Assembly: GCA_963585895.1 (NCBI GenBank)
Contig: OY757921.1
Span: 54,704,590 to 54,768,589, forward strand
Direction of reading: 5' to 3'
Source of the DNA: Sepioteuthis lessoniana
Lineage: Eukaryota; Mollusca; Cephalopoda; Myopsida; Loliginidae
Length of the DNA: 64,000 bases
The position numbers and the translations under genes were made by a program. Shown one piece after another: positions 22,781-34,399 of the stretch. Position 1 is the stretch's first letter; each line of letters begins with the position of its first letter. A model generated the notes under the pieces. The model was not told the DNA's origin and did no database searches. It was given only the letters and a program-made list of their open reading frames with translations.

Positions 22781-24439
22781 CTATGACCAACTATCGAATA
22801 AAGTTATGGAATTACATTCGTAAGACAACGAGAGGTTGCCATTTTTATTCTGAGGTTGGGGAAATAGAGAAAAAAAATGAAAGAAAGAAGTAAAATATTG
22901 TTCTACTTTTGTGTGAGTGAAATGAGTTAATCTGATCTCCAAAATGGTACCTACAGTTTGATCTGCAAATGCTAACATTTTTGAGAGTATATCTACTGCT
23001 ATTTTTCAATTATTGCTGAAGTAGTTATCTTGCTAGTATTGTTATTTTTATTAATTATCATATTTAAATTTTAATCGTTATGAGCATTTAGGATTGGTTG
23101 TTTGGTAAAAACTATTACGGGATGGGGGAGATTCTACCGGAAATATCCCAGAAAACTCGAATCTTTGAATTCACGTGACCAACTATGTAATAAAATTAAG
23201 GAACAGCATTTGTAAGACAAGGAAACTTACGGGGTCAACTATGGAATCAAAGGAGAGGAACAGTAATTTTTAAAATGGACCTAAGTTAAAACTCAAGGAA
23301 TATAAAGAGGGTGGGGATTCTTTTTAACCCTCAAGTTAAACTTCAGAAGCCATGGTAAGCAGAAGAGCAGTACATATGACACTTAATGTTAGAGCTTTGA
23401 ATAAAATAATATAAACATAGTATGCATAGAAGAACACAGATACTATCCTAGCGAAATAAAAAAAGACCTCAATGTTGGCAATGGATTGACATTTATCTCA
23501 ACACCTGCATGACAAAACTGCCAATGCCGTCCGTCATAGGGGCTATAGGAATCCTTCTCAGCCCTCGTGCCCTAAAATCACAAAATAGTATCGAGAAAAT
23601 ACAACCGAGAATGATGGTCGGATGATGCAATAAGTGATAAAAATGGATCATATATAAAGATTAGAGAATTTGAAAATTTGTGAGTTGAGTTACAGCTCGG
23701 GTCAGAGCGTGGGTGTTGGAAGTTCCGAGTAGACGAGACGCAACGCAAAGAAATTGACACAGAGAGAACTACAAGGAAGCCGGTCGAGATAAACTACAAA
23801 GAGACTAAACCAGCTGCGCGAGTCGCCTGTCTCGCGGGGGATGGTATATATATATATATATATATCTTTCTATCGAAATAGGTGACTTATCCTTTCACTC
23901 TATACCCCTCTTATTGCGACTACTGTTGCATATTTACCTTCAATGGAGCCGGATGTTCTAGCTGCGTAAACAATATGATTGCAGGATGCACCTGGGTAAA
24001 TAAGCAGAAGCATGTCACGTGCGTGACAACCGGAATACGTTGAAGTGAATTATATATACATTATTGGAATTCGGGTAGCCATTTTGTTTTTAGTTGTGTG
24101 ATACAAAAGATACACCATCAAAGTAACAAGGCTTCATAAAGTCTACACTTAATTTGCCATTGATCATATTCGCCTTATTCTTCATTGATTGGCTAATCTA
24201 CTGCTCCTACTGATGGGAAAGTTTATGTATATTTGCAAGCAATTTGTAGAGCGCCGATACACCCACCAAACGATCCAACGCACATCCCTGTTTAGGGGTT
24301 ATAAGATGGAATTTTCCACCTTTAAAAGAAATACATATTAAAATAAAAAACGTGATTTTTTTTTCAAATTATTAGTATTAATACAGTTTTTGTTTAATTG
24401 ACACAAAAAACACGATTAGTGATTTAGTTCGTTTTTTAG
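22781..24439. other. Spacer with a short repeated motif
   Basis: GACCAACTAT-GAATAAAGTTATGG-type sequence recurs at 22786, 23176 and, shortened, 23226, each followed by a purine-rich stretch. (TA)n lies at 23846-23866. No gene is recognised. Confidence 0.4.
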
Positions 24440-26080
24440 GATTAATTGGCTGGTCATATCTCGTACACTCGTTCGGGGAAGTTTTACCCCTCTGCTGAGA
24501 TGCAGTCTGCCCCAGTTGACTGGGCTAGTAATGCCTAATTTACTCAGTTAAGAATCAATTACCGACTATAATCTTTCTAAAAGTGTTTAGTTTTATTCCT
24601 GATATTGGCTTTGGGAAAATGTCGGCAACATTTTTCTCTGTTTCAATGTATTCTAAAAGAACCGATTCTTTACTTATTTCATCACGTATAAACTGAAATT
24701 TTATATCAATATATTTCGATCTTAGATGACCGTCTGTGGTTTTTTTGCCAAAACAATACTGAACTGATTATCGCAATGAATACTTATTGGGTGTTTTAAT
24801 GACTCAAGTTTCGTCATAGTTCTCAATAGGGCTTTTTGGCTTGCTAATGAAATAGCGACTGAATTCTGCTTTTTAGATTTCCATGAAATCATTGGTTTAT
24901 TTTCAGCCTAAAACAAAATCCGTTCTCGCTTTTTTCTATCACTTAAATTAGCTCAATCTGAGTTACAAAATCCTAATTTCAAGGGTTTTGTGCGATTTCT
25001 TAAATATTAGTGACTGACTGATTTGTACCTTTGAAATAGCGAAAGACGTATTTTGCCTTAGTTAAATGGAAAGAATTTGCTTTGGATACGTCTTGAGACA
25101 ACCTAGTAACTGTATAACAGATGTCTAGTCTTGTTACAACCATAATATATATTAGACTGCCAATAATTTTACGATAAGGTTTGCTATCTATTAAATCGAA
25201 TTCGTCATTTGTTTACGCTATATCCATTTTACATGGCGTTAAGCGTGATTTACAATCTGCCATGCCGAACTATGAATAAATCTCCGCGATATATCTAAAT
25301 TGATTTATTTTAATTGTATTATTTTCGCATTCAAATTGTATTATTAAAACAAGGATATTTTTCCAAAATCAGTCATTTTGAATCTAAAGTTCAGTCTTGT
25401 CTTAATTTGCATAAGGTGTGGCTCAGTTTTTGAAGCTATTACTATATCGTCTACCCACCATAAAATGATGGATATTTGATTGTGGACACATTGAACATAC
25501 ATGCAGGGGTCGACTGGTGACTGCACAAAATTTTGTGTAGTTAAATAAGTATGGAATGTTTTATTCCAAGTTCGACCACTTTGTTTTAATCCATATAAGG
25601 ATTTTTTTAAGTTTCCAAACATAATTCCTATTTTTACCTTTAAAGCCTTCTGGCGGTTCAATACATATTTCATAGTTTAAGGAGGCCCTTAAATATTCAC
25701 TCTTAACATCCATATGATGAATTGACAGGTTATACAGGACTGCTATTTTCTGTAGTAACCTTATGGAAGTCATATTTGTCATCGGGACGAAAGTTTAACT
25801 ATTATCCTTGACATCCTTACAAGTAGCCTTTGGCTACGAAACAAGCTTTATACTTATGACTTCGTCACTTTTACTTTTAATAGAAAAAAAACACCTACGA
25901 CTGACAATATTTTTCATTTCTTGGAGACTTCTGCCATTCAAAAGTATAATTTTTCTACTCAGAAATCAAATTTTCTCCTCGTTGTTAAAACCCAGTTATT
26001 CGAATCTACAGAGTTTACGGCCTCAGAGTAATTATCAGGAATCATACGCAGAGTACAAAAGTAATCAACATTAAATTTCG
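24440..26080 (-). pseudogene. Ty1/copia-type pol remnant (RT-RNase H)
   Basis: On the minus strand the order is: EAVNSVDSNNW (about 26010), a decayed linker, HHMDVKSEYL (about 25720), LKKSLYGLKQSGRTWN (about 25600), WWVDDI (about 25450; the usual motif is YVDD), KIIGSLIYI and RLDICYTVTRLS (about 25150), and finally KNVADIFPKP (about 24620), the hallmark end of copia RNase H. NWGRLHLSRG and a purine-rich stretch follow near 24500. The element would copy RNA into DNA for integrase-mediated insertion. Several stops and frameshifts are present, no gag or integrase is visible, and I could not delimit LTRs. Confidence 0.8.
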
Positions 26081-27130
26081 TTTTGTAAACAATGTTTTTG
26101 CACCTAAATAATTTTGTTTTGGGTTTGAGTTCTGTAGGTAATTGTTCGAATACTGAAGCCAGATCTCTAACTACAGCAGAATGCGCTCCTTGTTTACCCG
26201 CGAGAAGGATGATGCAGTTTGAACATATGGTTTGAATTAGAGAAATGCTAATCTTCGTTGGCTTCTCTTTTGTTTTCCTAATCTATAGACGCCACTGTTA
26301 TAGATGAGTAGGAGTAGTTTCCGGACAGAACGATTTGATGCTGGCCGTTGACCTGTGAGGTTCTTCAGCCTAGTATCTGGTGAACCAGCTTTGGATTCAA
26401 TCACCTTACTTCACATCCTACATGCTGCTTTTGTATGAAGAAAGTTTCAGTTGTCTTCAACTTTCCCTTTTAACTCCGTCCAGCATGGTGATATGAACGA
26501 AATTCATAAGACTATACCAGTAGTGTAAATAAAAATAAATGGTTGTGAAGTCCTTAAAGACATCACAAACTTATCACAAGAGTTTACGTTCTCAGAGGCG
26601 CACGGGGAGTAAGAGATATTGTCGTTGGAAATGGACGCGGCGATAGGAATTCAAATCCAGGACGAAGTTGTTTACATTTCACGTATAAATAAGATATGAA
26701 TCAAAGTATTCTAATTTTACTATGATTAAGTTGTTGAGCAGAATGGGCTCTTCAACCTTAAGTATGACAACTGATCTAAAAGAACAACTCTATATTCAAA
26801 TCAGCACACCTCTCAGAAAGTGATCTTGTGTCACATCCAGATCATTGCGTAGTGGTTAGCAAATACATTCATTCAAAGTTGTGTCGCTAAAACATTCTAA
26901 AGTTAATTCTATCTGCAAGTATTTTTGAAGACATTGAGTGAAGAAGTTTCTCTTTTTAATATTGACAAGTGCAGTACAAAATCCATTTTTCTTTGACAAC
27001 CCAAAGGATTTTAATCAAAATTTTGGTATCAGTTCGATGAAGAGATGGCCCCCTTTAGAAATGTTTGTTAAACATCTACAAGAAAAAAAACTTCCTATAT
27101 ATTTTATTTCTCGTCCTAAAAGTGTTATTT
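26081..27130. other. Spacer without recognised genes
   Basis: No family similarity was seen on either strand. Confidence 0.45.
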
Positions 27131-27134
27131 TTGT

Positions 27135-28500
27135 CTCAGGTGAGCGAGCCATTGCTTTCGTGTTTTTGTAAAGCATCTTTATAACTGTAATACTTTCTTT
27201 GAGAAGATCATTTTCAAGAAGCATTAACTCCTTCTTTCCTCTTGAATCTTCGAACAGCAGTCTTTCCCTGAGATTTTTTGTTCGTACTCCTTCGATGATT
27301 CGACGTCCATTCTGAATTTTCTCGATTTCGGAACGGATACGATTGAGAAGCAGATCATCATAAACTTTAGTAGCTATACCAGTTAGAGTTATGCCTTACT
27401 TGGAAAGGGAAGGAAAGAAAGTGATCCATTTCTATATTGTTTATAGACTGCATTGCATTGTCGGAGAGGTACGTCGTTAATTTTTTTTTTTTTTTTTTTT
27501 TTTGCCTTCCTAACATCAAGGTGTAGGGGTTCGCCAAGGCGTACTTTTCTGCTTTTAATTTTTTTCAATACTGCGTCAAGTTCTTCTTCCGTAAACTGAT
27601 CTAGTTTGACACATATTAGGCCATTCATGATTTTTTTATAGGTTTGTCGGTGATTCAGGGGGGTTTCCGACAAGTTCTTGAAATGTTCTTTCCACTTCGT
27701 TAGTCTTTCTTCTAGGCTGGTGGCATTTAGATTAGCTCTCGATGTGTTCTTTCTTCCACTCACTTCATTTAATATCTACCAAAGTAATTGTCTATCTTCT
27801 TCTGAATTTCTAATTTTATCGATTTGACCTTGAATGTATTTTAATTGCTCTTTTTTATATGTGTTAATTAGTCCGTTATGGCTTTTCTGAATTTGTGCAC
27901 GTTGGCATTTGTTGGGTTTCTTTTATTAAGTAAGGATGATATTTTCATATTATCTTGTTTTTCTTCACTACTAGTCACAGCCATGGAACTCTACATTTGG
28001 TTCTTGGTTTAGTTCGTATTCACTCTGGTATACAGCATCCAAATGGACAGTGACGAAGTTTTCATATTCGTTATTCAGCGTATAACTTTCAAATATCTGC
28101 TGAAGAATATCAATTTGTTTCTTACCGTATGTTTATTGCTAATATCCCGATTGGTAAGTGAGAACCAGTTATAACATGTGGTTTTGACTGTTTCTTATTT
28201 CTGAATAGACTTCGGTGTATCTTTGCCATGAGTATTCTGTGATCAGAAGGTACTCTTTCAAAACAGGAATATGCTAGTTCACTGCATTACTGATCTACTT
28301 CTTGTTCATAGATATATAATCTCGATGTACTTTAGCGTTATTTGCGTTGGCGTAAGTCGAAAGTTATCTCTCCCTTTGTTTGGAATTTAGTGTTTAGGCG
28401 TGAAAAATATTTCTATTTGCCTAGTCATGCAAGCCACAATTATTATTTTCAACTTTTTGCCTATTTGTACATTCATGTCTCCAATATTGATTTGTTCGTC
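27135..28500 (-). mobile_element. RTE-like LINE, copy 4 (internal fragment)
   Basis: Minus-strand fragments match copy 2: an N-terminal endonuclease remnant near 28460, the linker SGRKNTSRANLNA and ERLTKWKEHFKNL (27763-27650), FTEEELDAVLKKIKSRK (about 27580), and RT up to MLYKNTKAMARSPE (about 27140). The 3' half with the catalytic box is absent. The 5' side is cut where Tx1-like copy A begins, near 28500. A poly-T tract (27481-27503) interrupts it. Confidence 0.75.
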
Positions 28501-31500
28501 AGAAAAAGGCCTTGGGAATTTAAACCTCTCGATCCAAAGATTGCCGAAAGCTCAAAAGAAACGCAAACGAAAAGCAGCCCTAAAGCAGGGTTATTCTCGG
28601 AAACTACCCTTACCCTCCCTAGAACAGCCAACTTTGCTGCCACAACCAAAGAAAAAGAGAAAAATCCCCCAATCCTGGACAACTTCTAAAACCAGCTTCT
28701 TAGGGGAGGATTGGCCATCCCTGCCAATTTCTCCAACATCTCCTAATTCCACCACCTTCTCAAACCAACGAGCACAAAAAGTAAACGAAGATACACAAGA
28801 AAATCTTTTGGGAAGTCTCCCTCAGGCTCTTGGAGAACAAATCAAAAAGAACCTGAAGAATATGAAAGGGACGAGATAGGCAAATTCGCCCCATACTTAA
28901 AGGGAACACTATCCTACCCATTTTAGAAATAACAAATAATCCCCGGGCCCTCTCTTTCGTCGTGTCCGATGTCCGATCAAGGAAGCAAGTCGGGCTGAAG
29001 AGAAAGAATTTTGAGAAGATCCTCCGAAAAACACGTGTCTTCTGTAAATGCTTTTGCAGACGTAGTTTTGCAACATGGGATATCCTGCTGCCCACGGAGG
29101 AGCAAAATATTACAGACTGCAGCCCGAGAACCCAAAGAATCAGAGTCACAGTCAATAATCTCCCCACGGAACTAACGGGACACGTTCAGGATTTTTTCCT
29201 CAGCTCTTATGAAAGTGACCCCATTAAGAGCTAGCACAAGGATGGCGTATAGAGAATACGTCTAAGATATGCCTAATAAGGGACGGTTTGATGTTATCAA
29301 TTTCAGAGAAAGACAGCTCATGGCAGTAGTAAAGGGAAGGATGCCACATTGTTGGATCTGCAAACAAATTGGCTACCTGGCCAGATTCTGTCCCTAAAAA
29401 GCCGAGTGAAAGAACAAGCAGCAGTGAATCTAGATCCCGAAAAAACCACCGAAATAACAAAAGGCCCAAAGACTACTAATCCTGCCAACCAGAAAGAAGG
29501 TTGGGAAAAAGGGTCCCAAAAAGGCAAAATATCTGAAACTGGAAGAAAACTAGAGAAAACTACCCCAGGGACAACTGTCCCGGAGCCCGCTTCCTCTATA
29601 ATACCAGTAGAATCAATTGGAAAGGCAGAGTTGGAGGACTCGACCCCGCTAAGGATAATCAACAGAAAGAAGGGTTACAATATACAAAACCAAATGGACT
29701 CCACAGTAAATCTGAAACGATAGCGTGACAGAGGTGACAGCTGCCTAAAAAAGCTTTGTAAAAACTCCAATCTCCAGCCTGTTTCCGAGCCGAGTACCCC
29801 TCAGAAACATAGCAATGTTCAGCCATATCAACAAAACTCTCCATAACAAAACCCTCCACAACAAAGCCCTCCCCTAAAACAACAACCTCAACCTCAACAA
29901 ACTCCCCAAACTCAGCCCCAACTGTCTCACCTTTCAAAACACTCTCCCGATCGCGATCGGAGAGTAGACAAAGGGAGGAAAACAGGGAGGAAAGGACATC
30001 GAGCCTAGTCGGCCTCGCTAAAAGAAAAAAACGATGAAGAAATATTACGAGAAATAAGAGGAGCAGCCCAGTGCTCATCAGGGGCTGTGAAGTCAAATTT
30101 GAAACTCGAGCTCCGTTTTGACTTTAAAACATTTTAAAAACTCGAAATAGCCAATCCTCAGAACTTTCGATGCGCACTTATGGCGACAGTCACATTCAGC
30201 GTAAGTGGCTGTTCATAGAAAAATAAGTCAAGCCGATCTGGGTATAAGGCTGGCAGAGTTGGAGCACCACATCTTGAAAAAATGCAGAAATTTTGTTCAT
30301 GGCGTGTCTCGGTTTATGTTCCTCCTTCCTTTTATTAGTTCCTAAAATTTAAGTACCCCTTAGATGTTGGAGGACTGTCCAGAGATGGCTGAGTTACCAC
30401 TGAAGTCGGCACCGGGCCTCTGAGATACACCATCGGCATCCCCCAAGGATTTCCATTCTGTCGTCGACAGTGAATAGTTAACTGGGTCAGAATGGCTCTA
30501 AACCTTGCCTACTTGAATGTGAAGAGACTGAGGGATCTGAGCAAGTGTGCACGCCTACTCGGCGAACTTTCGAACCTCTGAATAAAGGTGACCGCAGTGC
30601 AGGAGACTCACTTCAATTGCGCAGATGACTGCCGGTTGCTGGAAAACGTCTTTGTGATCTTTTCAGCACACGGTAGCCACTGCAGCGCTGAAATCTCTTT
30701 GCTAGTCGGAAGTACCCTTAATGTGACTGTCAATCTTGTCTTTTCAGATGATGGAGGCCAGCTGGTTGTGGCCGATGTTGCTGTTAAAAGCTTCGAGTTT
30801 CGGGTAGCCGCAGTTTATGCACCCAATTTCGATAGAGATGGAGTTTCCTTTTTTTCGACGGTTGGCACCATTCCTCGATGATCCGAAACGGCAAGTTCCA
30901 GCGAGTGATTGTAATGCAATCCTTGTCCCCAAGATAGATAGGGTCGTCTGAGATGCTAGAGGTTCGGGAGGGTATGAAAGCAGCTTGATTGACTTGATGG
31001 CCCGGCACGATTTGATCGACAGATTTCGTCTGTGTCACCCAGGGAGACAGATGTTGACGTAGCTTAATAGTTCGCCTTCTGTCCGTGCCAAATCCTACTT
31101 GGTTAGGAGAGCTGACACTGATTTTGTTACGTGTTCCACATTCCACTGGGTAAAACAGACTGAACATAGACTTAGGGTCAACATGCGGTTAGCTAATAGG
31201 CCTAGTGTGTCAGGATACTGAAAATTCAATACATCCTTACTGGAGATACGGGATTTCAAGGACCGGCTGGAATCCCTAGTTAACCGGGCGCTAGCGGGGG
31301 CGGTTACCAGGAATATGTAGCGGGGATCTCTTAAATATAGAATTAGAGACTTGCCATCAAATACGCTCAACAGCTTAAACTAGACAGATCCAAAATGGTG
31401 GAGTATTTAGTTAAAAGCGGTGGATAGGGGTTCCTTTGCCATAAATTTAAATCTGCAAGATCTTGAGCGTGCGGCGAGCAAGCGCTACAAGAGTTTCGCA

Positions 31501-31617
31501 GTTAGATATAAGTTAAAAAGAGTTCCCAAAGAAGTTGTGGAATGCAACGCGTTTTTGCGTGAGGAAGATGTACGAAGGCTTCCCCATCGGTACATCGACT
31601 TCATAAAGTCCTCGGAT
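28500..31617 (+). mobile_element. Tx1-like LINE, copy A
   Basis: Two consecutive decayed ORFs match elements C and D. ORF1 (about 28510-30480) has EDWPSLPI, the FCRRSFATWDILLPTEEQ block and a zinc-knuckle relic CWICKQIGYLARFCP (about 29350-29395). ORF2 (from 30491) has the APE endonuclease (VQETHF, VAAVYAPN) and the pre-RT region up to 31617, where it breaks into a gypsy remnant. The reverse transcriptase is absent, and stops and frameshifts are numerous. Confidence 0.75.
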
Positions 31618-32745
31618 TGGCACGCGCAGCCATCGAATCGTTAATTCCAGCCTCGACATCACCACACGGTCCTGCGTATGGGGCCCTAACTATCCACAAC
31701 AATAACCAGCCTACCATTGGACCACAGCCCAACATCCAGACACTTGACAAAAAACTGAACTGGCTGAAACGATGTGTGGGTCTGTCGCTACCAAATCACC
31801 CAAACCGTGATGAATTGGAAGCTACAGCAGACCTACTCATTCGTTACGGTACCGAAAAAGGCATCAAAGGTACATTCATCAGAGCTGTCCGCATACTGTC
31901 AATCTCGCGCCCAAAAACAACACCCGGTTACCCAGGTCTTGGAAGCAGACATCGATGCAGAAATAAAACGCATGGCTACTGAGGATCACATTGAAAGTTG
32001 CACCAACCCCAGAGGCTTCAATAGCCCGGTATTCGCCGTACGCAAGAAAAACGGGTCGGTTCGCGTGGTCCCCAATTTCAAAAGAACTCTCAACAAGGTT
32101 CTAGTCGATCTTTGTCGATCTCGACCCATACCCAAAGCCTCGGATCGACCACTTGTTCAACAGGATTGGTGAAGGCAACAAATACTTCGCATCACTCGAT
32201 CTCCGCAGCGGCTCCTGGCAAATCGAAATCGACGAGCGAGATCGCCACAAAACAGCGTTTACATGGAGAGACCGATGCTACCAGTACACACGCTTAGCAT
32301 TCGGTCTGACTTCAGCTGGATAGATCTTCTCACGCTGCATAGTAGAAGCCCTAGCCACTGTCGAATCTCGTGACAACATATCGTCCTTCATAGACGACAA
32401 CCTGGTTCACGCTAAGACATTCGATAAATACATACTCGCTCTCGAGCAACTCTTCATTACCCAAATTCGGACTTAAGCTGAACCCGTACTAAAGTGCCTT
32501 CCTTACACCAGAGGCGAAGTTCCTCGGGCGCATAGTAAACAGCAAGAGATTCAAGGCCGACCCTGGATACGTCCGTGCCATCAGGGAAATGAAGCCCCCA
32601 ACATCAAAGAAAGAATTACAAAGTCTCATTGGCCGTTTAGTGTGGATCAGACAATTCCTAGAGACTCGTCTACTCGAACTGATCAGATACGACATGTTCT
32701 CAAGTCTTATGAGCCCCATACAGGAAGTTAACAAATAGTTAAATA
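31618..32745 (+). pseudogene. Ty3/gypsy-type reverse transcriptase remnant
   Basis: Plus-strand fragments show a gypsy RT in order: EADIDAEIKRMATEDHIE (about 31940-31990), NSPVFAVRKKNGSVRVV, KYFASLDLRSGSWQIEI (about 32180), DRHKTAF, AFGLTSAG followed by TAG (32321-32323), FIDDN (32387-32401) and FLGRIVNSKRF then KKELQSLIGRLVW (about 32520-32645). Both catalytic aspartates of the F-I-D-D box remain. There is at least one frameshift (about 32110) and an in-frame stop. No protease, integrase or LTR is visible. It directly abuts the broken ORF2 of Tx1 copy A. Confidence 0.8.
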
Positions 32746-33307
32746 CAAATATATTTCCAAAGGCTATGTTTAATTTGATTATAGGAATTTAGGATTCTTA
32801 TTCAAACTATTCCTCAACTCACTAGGAACACCCTCCAATATTCATCGGTTTTTAGATCATAAATAGCAGCTTGAAATATAAGTAAAGAATTCTTGAGAAC
32901 AAAATAAAAAAGAAAAATATTTAAGCATTAATATATAAAGAGATATCATAAGGAAATAAATAATTTTATTTTGTCTCTTCTTGCCGGAAACGAGGTAGGA
33001 AAGTTTACATAATAGCCGAAGCCCCAATGTATTAAACCATCTGATGAAAGTTATAACGACCAGACATAAAGTTATCATGGAAACACTAAATTTAAGTTTT
33101 TTCGTCAAAGTAATAAAAAATATTTTGCTCAGCATGTGATTTTCGGTATATTTTTAATCGAAAATTGATTATATATCCAATAGCTGTCGTCATTGAGCAC
33201 TCAACGGAAATTCCAATCAATCTTGATAACGATAAAATAAGTCTAAACTCTAGACTGTTTTCCTTGGATTATACACAATTACACACACATACATACACAC
33301 ACACATT

Positions 33308-33349
<42 letters not shown>

Positions 33350-33924
33350 TATTTTCTAAAAAATGCTTTTTTACTTTCTTAAATAAGTCTTAAAATAAAA
33401 ATTCCTGGTAAATTAACTACACACAATTCAATTTTTTGAATAGCCACAAAGAATTGAAACTTCACAAGTTCTCCAAATCGAACGATTTTTATTTATTAAT
33501 ACATTTTACTTCTCTTTCTTCTTCAGATTTTTCTGCCTTAATTGAAATGACTTATATAATCATGATTTTTGTTAGTTTTTTCTTTTCGTTTTCTTAGGGG
33601 TTGGGGTTGAACGGGCGCAGACAACGTAGACTTAACAATATACAAACTACATTTATTTCATTTAAATCTTATACAAATTCAATTGCATTTGTTACAAAAT
33701 ATATCTATATATTTATGGATTTTTTTCCGTTGAATTTCTATGAAAAGGTTCATCACAGCAATAAATTCTTTTCACCCAAAACAGTTTTCGGTTTCATTGT
33801 GTAATGATATATCAACCTTTATGGGTTACTAGTAGCCAAAGCCATCTTTGTAGAAGGATAGTTATAGTGCTGTTTAACCCATAGCTGAGCGTCACTATAT
33901 AGCTGGGCATATGCATACATAGAA

Positions 33925-33968
<44 letters not shown>

Positions 33969-34380
33969 GCGGAGAGAAAGTGTTGTTGACTAGCCTATTA
34001 TACCTTTCTTCATTGCTAGATAAACTGGTTCATGACTACTTATCTACGACAATCGTTAGAATAGTGAGACGCCACTCTTAATTGAGGGTTTACCATTTTC
34101 GTGGCACACTCTGCCTGGAGTGTAGTATCTGTTCCTACCAACGTATTAATGTCACGTTCGTTAATCCGCTCGTTACTTGTATCGGAGTTCGTTAAGTCAA
34201 GCTACCTTTAGTTTCCACATCTTTTTTGATCGAATCCATAACACCATTCACCCTGGCCAACTCGGCAACTTACCATGGCTAATTTAGCAACTCCATGGAT
34301 AATTTAGAGGCCTGGCAGGCTATTAAAATATGCAAGTGACCGGAGTGCCTCTCCGGTCAGCTTGATAAAAGTGGACTGAC
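32746..34380. other. AT-rich spacer with microsatellites
   Basis: Contains (CA)n/(TA)n at about 33280-33352 and a (TA)n(GA)n compound tract at about 33928-33968. No gene is recognised. Confidence 0.5.
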
Positions 34381-34399
34381 CGTCTTTGCCGACTCACAC

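Noticed and set aside
28760..29167. 135-codon minus-strand frame
   Set aside because: It is antisense to Tx1 copy A ORF1, which carries the recognisable sequence.
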